From Pseudomonas sp. 30_B (GTDB lineage: Bacteria > Pseudomonadota > Gammaproteobacteria > Pseudomonadales > Pseudomonadaceae): a stretch of 64,000 bases of DNA. The translations under genes and the position numbers were made by a program. Shown here piece by piece: positions 16,452-25,660 of this stretch. The stretch lies in NCBI RefSeq assembly GCF_017491605.1, contig NZ_JAFGYY010000002.1, forward strand, positions 1 to 64,000, read 5' to 3'. The notes beneath the pieces were generated by a model. It did no database searches. It was given only the letters and a program-made list of their open reading frames with translations, and had not been told where the DNA came from. Every line of letters starts with the position of its first letter. The first letter of the stretch is position 1.

Positions 16452-17483
16452 ATGGACCAGATACTGTCGTTCCTGTCCGAGACCGTCCCCAAGGCCAAAA
16501 CCGTAGAACAACTCACGCGCCCATTGCTGGCCCTGCTCGAAAGGGTCACCGGAATGGAGTCGACCTACCTGACGACCATCGACCTCGAACAAGGGGTTCA
16601 GCGAGTGGAGTTCGCTCGCAATATCGGTTCGATGGAAATTCCCGAGGGGCTTGTCGTGCCCTGGGAAGACACCTTGTGCAAGCGCGCGTTGGAACAGAAC
16701 CGCCTGTTCTCGGATGACGTCGCCGAATGCTGGGGCGACTCGGATGCCGCCAAGGCCCTGGGCATCAAGACCTATGTGAGCGCACCCATCACCGCCCAGG
16801 ATGGCCGGGTGCTCGGTACGGTGTGTGCGGCTAGTTCATCGAAGGTCGCCCGCTCACCGGACGTCGAGCCGATCCTGAAGCTGTTGTCCGGGCTGCTGGC
16901 ATATTCCCTGGAGCGGGAGCTCCTGGTCGAGCGCCTGCAATCGGCGAATTCCGAACTGGCGAAGCTGGCGCTGACGGACGCCCTGACGGGCCTGCCCAAC
17001 CGGCGCGCCATCCTCGGCGAACTCGAGCGCATGTTCGCGCTGGCCCTGCGCGAGCGGATGTACGTGCTGGTCGGCGTCGTCGACCTGGACGGTTTCAAGT
17101 GCATCAACGATACCCACGGTCACCACGCTGGCGATGCCTTTCTGCAGGGCGTCGCAGGCCGGCTGCAGGGCAGCCTGCGCTCCAGTGACATCCTCGGGCG
17201 CGCCGGTGGCGATGAGTTCATCGTGATCGCCCTGGGGACGCCCGCCCCGCAGCAGGACCAGGCGAGCGACAGGCGGCATGCCGCCAACCTGCTTCAGGAG
17301 CGGCTGACCAATGCCACGGTCGGGCGTTACGCGCTGGGCACCGGGCACGGCGATATCCAGTATGACGGCGCCAGCGTCGGCGTTGTCGCGGTGCTGCCCG
17401 ACAGCGTGGACGTGGATGAGGCGATCAAGCTGGCCGACCGGGAAATGTACAAGGTGAAGCAGCGGCGCAAGGTCTCCGGGTAG
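16452..17483 (+). CDS. Cytoplasmic GAF-GGDEF diguanylate cyclase
   Basis: A 343-aa protein read from ATG 16452; an in-frame GTG at 16422 is less likely because the GAF fold begins right after MDQILSFL. Residues about 15-160 form a GAF sensor domain. The GGDEF domain follows, with LTDALTGLPNRRA, then VVDLDGFKCINDTHGH, and the active motif GGDEF at 252-256. RSSD five residues upstream is an intact inhibitory I-site. No membrane segment is present. It should make cyclic di-GMP in response to a small ligand or redox signal sensed by GAF. No ribosome site is obvious, so expression may be low. Confidence 0.9.
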   Translation: MDQILSFLSETVPKAKTVEQLTRPLLALLERVTGMESTYLTTIDLEQGVQRVEFARNIGSMEIPEGLVVPWEDTLCKRALEQNRLFSDDVAECWGDSDAAKALGIKTYVSAPITAQDGRVLGTVCAASSSKVARSPDVEPILKLLSGLLAYSLERELLVERLQSANSELAKLALTDALTGLPNRRAILGELERMFALALRERMYVLVGVVDLDGFKCINDTHGHHAGDAFLQGVAGRLQGSLRSSDILGRAGGDEFIVIALGTPAPQQDQASDRRHAANLLQERLTNATVGRYALGTGHGDIQYDGASVGVVAVLPDSVDVDEAIKLADREMYKVKQRRKVSG

Positions 17484-17510
17484 CGCCGGAGCCGGGCGGC
17501 CCTCGGTCGC

Positions 17511-18254
17511 TCAGCGCTTCACGCAGACGAACAGCGCATTGCCGGACGCGCCGTCCCAGGGCGTGATCCGCTCGTAGTCATGCTCGAAGACCTGCACCTC
17601 GAAGTGCGGCTGCAGCAGCTCCTGCAGCTCGGCGAAGCTCAGGGCGACCATGGGGTGTTCGTCCTGCCAGGTCCGGGTCACCCCCGCCGTGGTCTTCTCG
17701 ATGCTCAGGCGCAGCGCCTGCTGCTCGCCCTCGCCGCCGTAGTACCAGCCCGAACCGAAGGTGAACCGGCTGCCCTCGTGCTCCACGGAATGGCGCACGA
17801 ATGAGCGGTTGTCGATCTGCAGCTTGTCCACGCTGTTGAAGCAGAACACACCGCCATCCGCGAGCGCGCGGTGGACGCTGTCCAGGCACGCGCGCAGCTG
17901 CGCAAAGCCGGCGTTGTAGTGGATCGAGTAGAGGAAACAGGTGATCAGGTCCTGGGGCTCGTCTACCTGGAAGTCTGCCATGTCCTGCCGACTGAAGCCT
18001 GCCTCGGGGCAGCGCTGCTGGGCGATGTCGAGCATTGGCTGGTTGATGTCCAGGCCGGCGCTGCGGTAGCCGAAATCGACGAAATGGCGCACATGGGGCC
18101 CGGTGCCGCAGGCGAGGTCGAGGTGCCGGCGGCCCTGATTGCCGAACAGCTGGTGGAGCCGGCGCACGCAGTGGCTCTGCGCCTGATAGTCGATGTCGGC
18201 ACACATCAGGTCGTAGTAGGCGGAGAGATCGGTGTACAGCGCGTTGGAGGACAT
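17511..18254 (-). CDS. Class I SAM-dependent methyltransferase
   Basis: A 247-aa methyltransferase taken from the second in-frame ATG (18254, MSSNALYTDLSAYYDLM). The opening matches a common pattern in this group (alternative start 18284). Motif I is LDLACGTGPHVRHF (about 45-58), the acidic GLDIN follows at about 66-70, and a C-terminal beta region (FGSGWYYGGEGEQQ) resembles glycine/sarcosine-type or Methyltransf_25 enzymes. The acceptor is unknown. It is convergent with the GAF-GGDEF gene (27 bases between stops) and divergent from the DUF3422 gene. Confidence 0.85.
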   Translation of the reverse strand: MSSNALYTDLSAYYDLMCADIDYQAQSHCVRRLHQLFGNQGRRHLDLACGTGPHVRHFVDFGYRSAGLDINQPMLDIAQQRCPEAGFSRQDMADFQVDEPQDLITCFLYSIHYNAGFAQLRACLDSVHRALADGGVFCFNSVDKLQIDNRSFVRHSVEHEGSRFTFGSGWYYGGEGEQQALRLSIEKTTAGVTRTWQDEHPMVALSFAELQELLQPHFEVQVFEHDYERITPWDGASGNALFVCVKR

Positions 18255-18467
18255 AGGCGGCCAGAGGGTTCGAAGGCGCGACATGGTACCTCAACCCCGA
18301 GGGCTTCTCGCCGAAAACAGACGCCTCGCACTTGTGGTGGCCCGCTTGAGGGAGGTCGCCCGGCAGACGCCATTGCGTTCCTTTGGCGGCCAACCTCGCC
18401 AACCCTGTGACTTCCCACGCTGCAGCGAGCATCGCACCTGAAACAAGACTTATCAGGCAGGTCCGCC

Positions 18468-19709
18468 GTGCACCCCTTGAAAACCGAACTCCACAACGAG
18501 CTTCACGCTCGCCCCTCGATCTACTTCAGCGAACCGGCCTATGTCTTTCACCTGGCCCTGGTGGAAAACGGGCACGACCTGAAACGCCTGGTCGACCAGC
18601 TTTCCGGCATGGGGGCCGGGGAGGAGCAGCAGGAGGGCGCATGCGGCTTGCTGACCCTGGAGGGCTGCTCGGTCAAATGGGAGCGCCATACCGAGTTCCT
18701 GACCCTGACCATGGTGGTCCCGAAGCCGGATGGGGGCGAGTCCTGGCCCGCGATTCCAGAACGCCTGCGATCCCTGATCAGCGGCTACGAGCACGCCCTG
18801 ATCAACGCCACCCAGGTGCTGGTCGAGGCCGAGCGCAACTGCAAGGACCCGAGCGTCGATTACGGATTCAAGGACCCCGCCGGCTCCACCATCGGCGGCG
18901 GCGATGCCGTGGTCTGGAGTGACTTCAGGCTCAGCGAGGACGGGATGAATCGCATCCTGCTGGTGAACCGGGGCCTGAATGCCTACCGGCTTGGACGCAT
19001 GGTTCGGCGCCTCCTGGAAATCGAGACCTATCGGATGATGGCGTCGCTGACCCTGCCTGCGGCCAAGGCCGTGCACGCGGAGATGAAGACCTGCGATCAG
19101 GAACTCACCGTGCTCTCGGAGCAGAACGCGGTTGCCGCGAGCAGCGAGGTGAGACGAATCCTCGATGACATCGCCACTCTTTCCGCCAGGATCGTGCGCC
19201 TCACGGCACGCTACCGTCTGCGCTTCAGCGCGGCCGAGGCCTACTCGCAGATCGTGTTCGAGAGAATCGCGGAACTTCGCGAAAGCCACGTTGGGGATTC
19301 GCAACGGCTCGGTATCTTCATCGAGCGGCGCTTCCGTCCCACGGTGCGCTATTGCGCCGTCACCTATCAGCGCCTCGAGCGCCTGGGGGACAGCGTCGCC
19401 CACCTGGGCGAGCTGCTTCAGGCCCGGGTCCAGGTAGAGGTCGAGGAACAGAACTCGGCGATTCTGAAGAGCCTGAACACCCGCGCTACCGCGCAGATAA
19501 AGATCCAGAAGGCCGTCGAGGGGCTCTCGATCATCGCGATCAGCTACTACCTGCTGAGCCTCTTCAAGTTGCTGTACGAGGGCTTGCGGAGCATCGGCTT
19601 GCAGATCACGCCGTCGCAGGCCGGGGTCTACATCGTGCCCATTGCCGTGCTCATCATCTCGGCCATTGCCGCGCGTATCCGCAAGGCGAAGGAGGAGGGC
19701 AGCGAATAG
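18468..19709 (+). CDS. DUF3422 family membrane-anchored protein
   Basis: A 413-aa DUF3422 protein starting with GTG at 18468. The opening HPLKTELHNELHARP is the family's most conserved segment, so the start is secure. The middle is long and alpha-helical. Two hydrophobic segments near the C-terminus (about 352-372 and 385-405) anchor it in the inner membrane, leaving most of the protein in the cytoplasm. Family function is not established. It is a single-gene unit divergent from the methyltransferase at 17511. Confidence 0.9.
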   Translation: MHPLKTELHNELHARPSIYFSEPAYVFHLALVENGHDLKRLVDQLSGMGAGEEQQEGACGLLTLEGCSVKWERHTEFLTLTMVVPKPDGGESWPAIPERLRSLISGYEHALINATQVLVEAERNCKDPSVDYGFKDPAGSTIGGGDAVVWSDFRLSEDGMNRILLVNRGLNAYRLGRMVRRLLEIETYRMMASLTLPAAKAVHAEMKTCDQELTVLSEQNAVAASSEVRRILDDIATLSARIVRLTARYRLRFSAAEAYSQIVFERIAELRESHVGDSQRLGIFIERRFRPTVRYCAVTYQRLERLGDSVAHLGELLQARVQVEVEEQNSAILKSLNTRATAQIKIQKAVEGLSIIAISYYLLSLFKLLYEGLRSIGLQITPSQAGVYIVPIAVLIISAIAARIRKAKEEGSE

Positions 19710-20517
19710 CCCTGCCTCCTTGAGTGCCCGGTCAGCATAGCCTTGTCGCCGTGCCATGCCGGCCGTTGCGCCAGGACGGCCGGTGGCCGTCTGCGGCGCT
19801 CGGCGGACGACTGCGAATTTCGTTGCTCAGCAGCAACAAAAAACCTCGTTTCGCGGGGCGCCGGCGTGAGCTTAAATGCGCCCCGCAACCAACTCTTGCC
19901 GCCTCCCCTTGTGAAGTTGACCTTGCCTGGCCTCACCGACAGCCAAGGTGATTTTGCTCGCCCGGGGAGGCGGATTTTTTTGCCGGGTGGGTGCGCAGGG
20001 CGGGGCGGCCAACGCGGCGAGACGTACGCTGCGCAAGCCGTGCTTCGGCGTCCATCCATCCGCCCATCCTTTCCTTTCGAAAGACCCCATCCCTGGACCG
20101 TTCGGGCCATCAGCCCCTCGAAGCGGGCGAGGCGCCATTCCATCGGACCCTGTCAGCGCCGGGCAACCGGACGCGAAAACGTGGCCGCATGTCGACCATT
20201 TTTTTCATTGGGTTCGAACATATTTTTAATATTTTTCCTCAGTCCGAAGCTGACGCACCATGCGCGCCCCATTCGAATAACAACGTCCTTTGAGGCGATC
20301 GAAACAGGAGTGCCCTGGTGTACGAACTCCATGATCGGCGGCAGCGTGCCGCCCGGCGGACTTTCATCGACAGCCTGAAGCGCATCGGCTCCCGCTTCCC
20401 GGCACGGGATGGCACGCGCTAAGCGTCGACGCGCCCTCCCGATACGAAAAAGTCCCGACCGGCATCACGCCAATTTCGCCCGCTGAGCGTCATGCGCTCA
20501 ATTTCCATGAGTCAGCC
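19710..20517. other. 808-base intergenic region
   Basis: Several long overlapping frames are GC shadows without ribosome sites. An AT-rich stretch at 20195-20245 (TTTTTTTCATTGGG.. to ATTTTTAATATTTTTCC) is a plausible promoter zone for the permease at 20518 or for the small frame at 20318. A short hairpin GTTGCT/AGCAAC lies near 19828-19843. Nothing else is supported. Confidence 0.4.
20318..20422 (+). CDS. Possible 34-aa small protein or leader ORF
   Basis: A GTG at 20318 has AGGAG seven bases upstream and opens 34 codons ending at TAA 20420-20422. The product is strongly basic (10 Arg, 1 Lys) with a pattern like an amphipathic helix (RTFIDSLKRIGSRF). It lies about 95 bases before the permease gene on the same strand and could be a small protein or a regulatory leader. 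The sequence match to a ribosome site is the only direct support. Confidence 0.3.
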   Translation: MYELHDRRQRAARRTFIDSLKRIGSRFPARDGTR

Positions 20518-21903
20518 ATGAAAAAAATAACAAGCGTAATGGACACCACCATCCCGACCCATCAGCCCCATGGCGAGTCGAGCTCGCCGCGCAGCTTCCG
20601 CAAGTCCCTGGGCATCACCGCGCTCGTCGTCTTCGGGCTTGCCTACATGGTGCCGCTGGCGGTGTTCACCACCTATGGCCTGGTCACCCGGATGACCATG
20701 GGCCACCTGCCCACGGCCTATGCCATTACCCTGGCCGCCATGCTGCTGACGGCCTACAGCTACGGGCGCATGGTCCAGGCCCACCCGTACTCCGGCTCCG
20801 TCTACAGCTACACGCGCAAGACCTTCGGCGCCTGCTTCGGCTTCATGGCCGGGTGGACGCTGCTGCTCGACTACATCTTCCTGCCGCTGCTCAGCTACCT
20901 GCTGATCGGCATCTATATGTCCGAGTACTTCCCGACGGTTCCCGCGGCGGCGTGGATCCTGGGCTCCATCGCGCTGGTGACCTTCCTCAACCTCATCGGC
21001 ATCGAGTCCATCACCCGCGTGAACTGGATTCTCATCGTTGCCCAGGCGGTATTCCTCGTGGTGTTCATCGCGCTCTCGCTGAGCCACCTGAACGGACAGG
21101 CCGAGCCGGTTTCGCTGCTCACGCCGATCTATGACGAGCACTTCAGCTTCCCGCTGGTGATGTCCGGTGCGGCGGTGCTGTGCCTGTCCTTCCTCGGTTT
21201 CGACGCCGTCTCGACCATGGCGGAAGAGACGCCCAACCCCAAGCGCCAGATTCCCGTGGCCATCATGCTGGTGACCCTGATCGGCGGCCTGCTGTTCATC
21301 ATCGCCGCCTACTTCGGCCAGCTGGTATTCCCGGAGTGGACGACCCTGACGGACGCCGACTCCGCCTCGCTGGACGTGATGCGCCGCATCGGTGGCGAAG
21401 GGCTGGTGACCTTCTTCACCGCCACCTATGTGGCGGGCTGTTTCGCGTCCGCGATGGTGTCCCAGGCCAGCGTATCCCGCGTGCTCTTCGCCATGGGCCG
21501 CGATGGCGCCCTGCCACGGGCATTCGGCAAGCTGGTGTCGAAGAAGCGCGTGCCGGCCACCGCGATCATGCTGATCAGCCTGCTCTCGCTGATCGCCCTG
21601 TTCGTCACCCTGGACACCGTCGCCAACATGATCAGCTTCGGGGCGTTGTTCGCCTTCTCGGCGGTGAACCTGGCCGCGATCAAGCACTACCTGATCGACC
21701 GGAAACTGCGCGGCGCGCGCCACCTCCTGAGCTACGGCGCGCTGCCGGCGCTGGGCTTCCTCAGCACCATCTGGCTCTGGTCCAGCCTGTCCGGCATGAC
21801 CTTCCTGATCGGTTTCGCCTGGATGTGCCTGGGCTTCATCTGCCTGCTCAGCGCCACCCGCATGTTCCGCGTTCAGCTGCCGGAACTGAACATGTCGGAG
21901 TGA
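20518..21903 (+). CDS. APC-superfamily amino acid/polyamine permease (PuuP-like)
   Basis: A 461-aa inner-membrane permease with about 12 hydrophobic helices. The first (FGLAYMVPLAVFTTYGL, about residues 38-55) carries the broken-helix pattern of APC substrate sites, and a conserved SFLGFDAVSTMAEETPNP loop lies near 220-240. These fit the putrescine-importer/amino acid subgroup. An ATG at 20542 (MDTTIP) is an alternative start. No catabolic partner genes flank it, so the substrate remains open among putrescine, other amines and amino acids. A palindrome follows the stop (21986-22011). Confidence 0.85.
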   Translation: MKKITSVMDTTIPTHQPHGESSSPRSFRKSLGITALVVFGLAYMVPLAVFTTYGLVTRMTMGHLPTAYAITLAAMLLTAYSYGRMVQAHPYSGSVYSYTRKTFGACFGFMAGWTLLLDYIFLPLLSYLLIGIYMSEYFPTVPAAAWILGSIALVTFLNLIGIESITRVNWILIVAQAVFLVVFIALSLSHLNGQAEPVSLLTPIYDEHFSFPLVMSGAAVLCLSFLGFDAVSTMAEETPNPKRQIPVAIMLVTLIGGLLFIIAAYFGQLVFPEWTTLTDADSASLDVMRRIGGEGLVTFFTATYVAGCFASAMVSQASVSRVLFAMGRDGALPRAFGKLVSKKRVPATAIMLISLLSLIALFVTLDTVANMISFGALFAFSAVNLAAIKHYLIDRKLRGARHLLSYGALPALGFLSTIWLWSSLSGMTFLIGFAWMCLGFICLLSATRMFRVQLPELNMSE

Positions 21904-21985
21904 CCGTTCGCCTCAAAAGCCCCGTGGGTCGCGGATAGTATTTTTCCGCTCCGAGCGTCCCGCTACTGGAAAAAATCAGTCTAAG

Positions 21986-22011
21986 AAGTCCCGGGCGGCC
22001 CGCCGGGACTT
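21986..22011 (+). terminator. Stem-loop after the APC permease gene
   Basis: A 9-bp perfect stem AAGTCCCGG / CCGGGACTT with a GC-rich loop, 83 bases after the permease stop. Only two T follow the stem, so it is a weak intrinsic terminator or an RNA-stabilising hairpin. Confidence 0.45.
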
Positions 22012-22013
22012 TG

Positions 22014-22258
22014 CTAACCTCAAATCCAGTAGGTGAGAACGCAGACTGATGCGCAAGTGGATAGCAAGGAGACGTGGGGCACGTTCCCGGGGTACACGGC
22101 TGCAAGTGCAAGAGTTGTCCCATAGGCCGCGTGAAGTGGAGAGGTTGAATCTCTTCCGCCAGATTCCTCAGAAACCTTGTAAGCCGGAGACCAGCGCCGG
22201 CCACCTACTAAACCCCCCAGAAACCAAAGCCCGACTTTCATGTCGGGCTTTTTCTTTT
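22014..22258 (+). ncRNA. Candidate structured small RNA ending in a rho-independent terminator
   Basis: No gene lies on the plus strand between the permease stop (21903) and the minus-strand hydrolase gene (22311), yet a textbook plus-strand terminator ends at 22258. The 240 bases before it contain several self-complementary stretches (GAGAGGTTG..AATCTCTTCC, CCGGAGACCAGCGCCGG). I do not recognise a known RNA family. It could also be a long 3' UTR of the permease. Confidence 0.35.
22226..22258 (+). terminator. Rho-independent terminator
   Basis: Stem AAAGCCCGAC / GTCGGGCTTT with loop TTTCAT, followed by TTCTTTT on the plus strand. The matching T-run on the minus strand is short, so it acts mainly on plus-strand transcripts. 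Confidence 0.85.
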
Positions 22259-22310
22259 CCGCTCGCCGGTTGCGGGCTCGAGTGCGTACTCAGCGCTCGA
22301 TGGAGCCGAT

Positions 22311-23105
22311 CTAGCCAGCGAAGCGGCGAAGGAAATCCACCACCGCCTCCAGCACGACCGCCTGCTGTTCGCGGTGCGGGACGTGGCCGCAGCCGGGCAG
22401 CGACTTCAGCACCGTGGGCACATCGGGCACCGAGGTGAAGCGCTCCGGGTGTGCCATCGAACCGTACTCGTCCTGCTCGCCGTGCAGGCTGAGGATCGGA
22501 CACTTCACCCGCGCCAGTTCGGCATCCAGGTTCCAGTCGCTGAAGTCGTTCGACAGCCAGGTGTCGACCCAGGCGCGCAGCACCCAGAAGGCCTTGTCGC
22601 CGTGGTACTTCTGCAGGCGCTCCAGCTGCCCCTCCCGGGCGAATTCCTGTTCGGCGGCGCGGATGCCGTCGCGGGTCTGGTGCTCGACGAAGGCCTGGGC
22701 CGACTCGGTGACCAGCGCCGCGCAGGCCTGCGGATGCCGCGCCACGCAGGCCACCGCCATGGCGCCGCCGACGCTGTGGCCGAACACCACGCATTGCTCG
22801 AAACCGAAGTGCCGTTGCAACGCCGGGAAGCTCTCTCGCGCTTCGTCGTCGATGAAGTCCAGGGGCAGGGCGCCGGGGTAGCGCCCGGAGCGGCCGAAGC
22901 CGAGGCGGTCGTAGGCGATCACCGGGCGGCCTGTGGTGCATGCGAGGTGCTCCGGGAAGTCCCGCCACAATGCCACGCAGCCCAGGGAGTCATGCAGCAG
23001 CACAATGGGCACGTCGCTCGCATCGGTGGGCGTCCAGTCCTGGGCGAAGAGCGGGCCTTTCCCGGTGTCGATCCAGTGCTCGCGAATGCTGACGGGCGAC
23101 GACAT
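22311..23105 (-). CDS. Alpha/beta-fold hydrolase
   Basis: A 264-aa hydrolase read from ATG 23105, which has AGGAGA about 8 bases upstream. The oxyanion region is LLHDSLGCVALW, the nucleophile elbow is GHSVGG, and the likely acid and base are the Asp in GEQDEYG and the His in CGHVPHRE, completing a catalytic triad. There is no signal peptide, so it is cytoplasmic. The substrate (ester, lactone or haloalkane-like) cannot be told. It is a monocistronic gene upstream of ampC on the same strand, 244 bases apart. Confidence 0.85.
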   Translation of the reverse strand: MSSPVSIREHWIDTGKGPLFAQDWTPTDASDVPIVLLHDSLGCVALWRDFPEHLACTTGRPVIAYDRLGFGRSGRYPGALPLDFIDDEARESFPALQRHFGFEQCVVFGHSVGGAMAVACVARHPQACAALVTESAQAFVEHQTRDGIRAAEQEFAREGQLERLQKYHGDKAFWVLRAWVDTWLSNDFSDWNLDAELARVKCPILSLHGEQDEYGSMAHPERFTSVPDVPTVLKSLPGCGHVPHREQQAVVLEAVVDFLRRFAG

Positions 23106-23348
23106 GAGGTTCTCCTGTGCGACGGGTTTTCGTTCGGCCATGGTACGCCGGCGTGCCGGCTCATAAGGAAGCCTTAAGGCAGAAGCGGGATGATGATGAC
23201 TCGCGGCCGGAGTTGTCCCGGATAGTGCTCACAACGGGTCCGGTCGCTTTTTTTCCCTTTCCCATGGGCGTCCGGTTGCGTTGCGAACCGCGACGCTGCA
23301 GCCCCCCGGTCCTACGAAAAAACGGACGGAGGGCGAATGCCGTACGGT

Positions 23349-24497
23349 TCACTCCAGCCGCGAAAGAATGTCCCAGGCCAGCTTCACCCGCGCCTCGTTG
23401 GGATAGTTGCGGTTGGCCAGCAGCACGATGCCACGCTGCTTGGTCGGCACGAACGCCACGTAGGCGCCGAAGCCTGCGGTGGCGCCGGTCTTGTTCACCC
23501 ATACCTTCTGCTGCGGCGGCAGCGGCGGGGTGATGGCGGTGACCGTCTGGTTGCCCTGGATCATCTGGCTGCCGTTGTACTGCTGCAGCTCCGCCAGCTT
23601 GGGCGGGTAGGCGTACTGCTCCCAGATCAGGTCCTGGGTCATCGGGCCGACCTTGTAGTAGCCGGTGCGGGTGGCATCGAGCGCGGCCTGCATTTTCTCC
23701 CCCAGCTTGACCCGGCCCAGCTGGATCTCCACGAAGCGCAGCAGGTCGCGGCTGCTGGTGCGCACGCCGTAGGCCACGTCGGCCAGCACGTCGGGGTTGA
23801 TCCGCACCGGCGCGTCGTCCTTGTCGTAGCCCTGGGCGTAGTAGCCCTGGCGGGTCACCGGCACCTCGATATGGGTATTGGAGAGGCCCAGCGGGGCGAA
23901 CACGTTGCGCTGCATCGCCGTCGTGAATGGCAGGTCGAGCGCGCGCGCGGTGGCGAAGCCGACCAGGGCGATGCTGGGGTTGGCGTAGGTGCGCTGGGTG
24001 CCGGCGAGGTACTGCGGCTGCCAATCGTTGTAGTACTCGGTGAGCTGCGCGGGCGTTTGCACCTCGTCGGGAATCTGCAACGGGAAGCCGCCGGCGGTAT
24101 GGGTGGCGAGGTTGATCAGGCTGACCTTGTCCAGCGCGCTGCCGCGCAGCTCCGGGATGTACTGCGTGGGGCTGTTCTTCAGCGACAGCTTGCCGGCGGC
24201 CTGGGCGAAGGCGGCAAGGGTGACGGTGAAGGTCTTGCTGATCGAGCCGACCTCGAACAGCGTGTCGCTGGTGACCGGCTGGTGATTCTCCCGCGAGGCC
24301 AGGCCGTAGTTGTAGAAGCGCTGCTCGCCGTTATCGGTGACGCCGATCGCCAGCCCGGTGATGCCGTTTTCGCGCATCACTGCCTCGGCGACCTTCTGCA
24401 CCCTGGCGTCGAAGTCCGGCGACATGGCGGCATTGGCCGGGGGAATGCTGGTGAGGGTGAGCGAGCAGCCGAGTGCGAGCAGGCCGGTCAGGCGCAT
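23349..24497 (-). CDS. ampC: Class C beta-lactamase (AmpC)
   Basis: A 382-aa serine beta-lactamase, the usual AmpC length, with a signal peptide ending ANAA near residue 24 for export to the periplasm. Active-site motifs are SISK (S85 to K88), YAN (171-173) and KTG (336-338). ATG 24497 is preferred to an upstream in-frame ATG at 24506 because of the spacing from CAGG. It hydrolyses cephalosporins and other beta-lactams. In P. aeruginosa the regulator gene ampR lies divergently next to ampC; here the divergent neighbour is an RlmN-like gene and no LysR regulator is adjacent, so induction, if any, must depend on a distant ampR. Confidence 0.95.
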   Translation of the reverse strand: MRLTGLLALGCSLTLTSIPPANAAMSPDFDARVQKVAEAVMRENGITGLAIGVTDNGEQRFYNYGLASRENHQPVTSDTLFEVGSISKTFTVTLAAFAQAAGKLSLKNSPTQYIPELRGSALDKVSLINLATHTAGGFPLQIPDEVQTPAQLTEYYNDWQPQYLAGTQRTYANPSIALVGFATARALDLPFTTAMQRNVFAPLGLSNTHIEVPVTRQGYYAQGYDKDDAPVRINPDVLADVAYGVRTSSRDLLRFVEIQLGRVKLGEKMQAALDATRTGYYKVGPMTQDLIWEQYAYPPKLAELQQYNGSQMIQGNQTVTAITPPLPPQQKVWVNKTGATAGFGAYVAFVPTKQRGIVLLANRNYPNEARVKLAWDILSRLE

Positions 24498-24622
24498 GGC
24501 GAACATCCTGTTGCGAGGGACAAGGGCTGACCCTAGCACCGGCTTACCCATCCCTCCAGTGGCGAGCCCGGCGACAACCTGCGCTACGCCGCCAACCCCG
24601 CCGGTGGTAGCATGCGGGCCCC

Positions 24623-25660
24623 ATGCACTACGCCGACCTCGACCAACGCCTTGCCGACCTGGGAGCGCTGCCCCTGCACCGCGCCCGGATGCTGCGTGCC
24701 TGGCTGCAGGGCAGGGCGCTGGACAGCGGCACGAAGCGGCAGGCCAGCGAAGACTTCCTGCCGCTAACCGTGCGCAACGGTGTGGCGGACATTGCCGCCG
24801 AACTTGAGCAACTGGCGCGCCTGCATTCCCGCCATCCCGGCGCGGACGGCTCCGAGCGCCTGCTGGTGCAGTTGCGCGACGGGCAGATGGTGGAAAGCGT
24901 GCTGCTGCCGCGCGGCGGCGTGTGCGTCTCCACCCAGGTCGGTTGCGCGGTGGGCTGCCTGTTCTGCATGACCGGCAAGAGCGGCCTGCTGCGCCAGGTG
25001 AGCGCCATGGAAATCCTCGCCCAGGTGGTGCTGGCCCGCCGTATCCGAGCGGTGAATCGCGTGGTGTTCATGGGCATGGGCGAGCCCGCGCACAACCTCG
25101 ACAACGTGCTCGAAGCCATCGACCGTCTCGGCACCGATGGCGGCATCGGCCACAAGAACCTGGTGTTCTCCACCGTGGGCGACCCGCGTGTGTTCGAGCG
25201 CTTGCCGCAGCAGCGGATCAAACCGGCGCTGGCGCTCTCGCTGCACAGCAGCAAGGCCGAGCTGCGCGAACGACTGCTGCCGCGCGCACCGAAACTCAGC
25301 CCGGACGAACTGGTGGAACTGGGCGAGACCTACGCCCGCCAGGTCGGCTATCCCATCCAGTACCAGTGGACGTTGCTCGACGGCATCAACGACGGGCAGG
25401 ACGAACTCGACGGCATCCTGCGCCTGCTCAAGGGCAAGTTCGGCGTCCTCAACCTGATCCCCTTCAACAGCCTCGAAGGCGACCAGTACCGGCGCCCGGA
25501 TGGCGAGCGCATCCATGAGATCGTCCGCTACCTGCACAGCCGGGGCGTGCTGACCAAGGTGCGCAACAGCGCCGGGCAGGATGTCGACGGCGGCTGCGGG
25601 CAACTGCGCGCCCGCGCCACCGGTTTGATCGCCACGTCGCGGCGGCGCTCGCTGTCGTAG
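24623..25660 (+). CDS. RlmN/Cfr-family radical SAM RNA methyltransferase paralogue
   Basis: A 345-aa radical SAM enzyme. The cluster motif CxxxCxxC is C108, C112 and C115, and the SAM-binding GMGEP is at 151-155. The two extra cysteines used for catalysis in RlmN also have counterparts: C101 in GVCVSTQ and C325 in DGGCGQL. RlmN methylates C2 of A2503 in 23S rRNA and some tRNAs; Cfr methylates C8. The canonical rlmN of Pseudomonas sits in another locus (near ndk and pilF), so this is probably a second paralogue; its target is uncertain. The stop codon TAG is part of a REP element, so the last residues (SRRRSLS) may be recent. Confidence 0.85.
   Translation: MHYADLDQRLADLGALPLHRARMLRAWLQGRALDSGTKRQASEDFLPLTVRNGVADIAAELEQLARLHSRHPGADGSERLLVQLRDGQMVESVLLPRGGVCVSTQVGCAVGCLFCMTGKSGLLRQVSAMEILAQVVLARRIRAVNRVVFMGMGEPAHNLDNVLEAIDRLGTDGGIGHKNLVFSTVGDPRVFERLPQQRIKPALALSLHSSKAELRERLLPRAPKLSPDELVELGETYARQVGYPIQYQWTLLDGINDGQDELDGILRLLKGKFGVLNLIPFNSLEGDQYRRPDGERIHEIVRYLHSRGVLTKVRNSAGQDVDGGCGQLRARATGLIATSRRRSLS

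Noticed and set aside
19743..20378. 211-aa plus-strand frame in the gap before the APC permease
   Set aside because: No ribosome site, atypical composition and no recognisable domain.
22170..22200. Resemblance of AAGCCGGAGACC to the 3' box of a cobalamin riboswitch
   Set aside because: The other conserved boxes are missing and no plus-strand gene follows.
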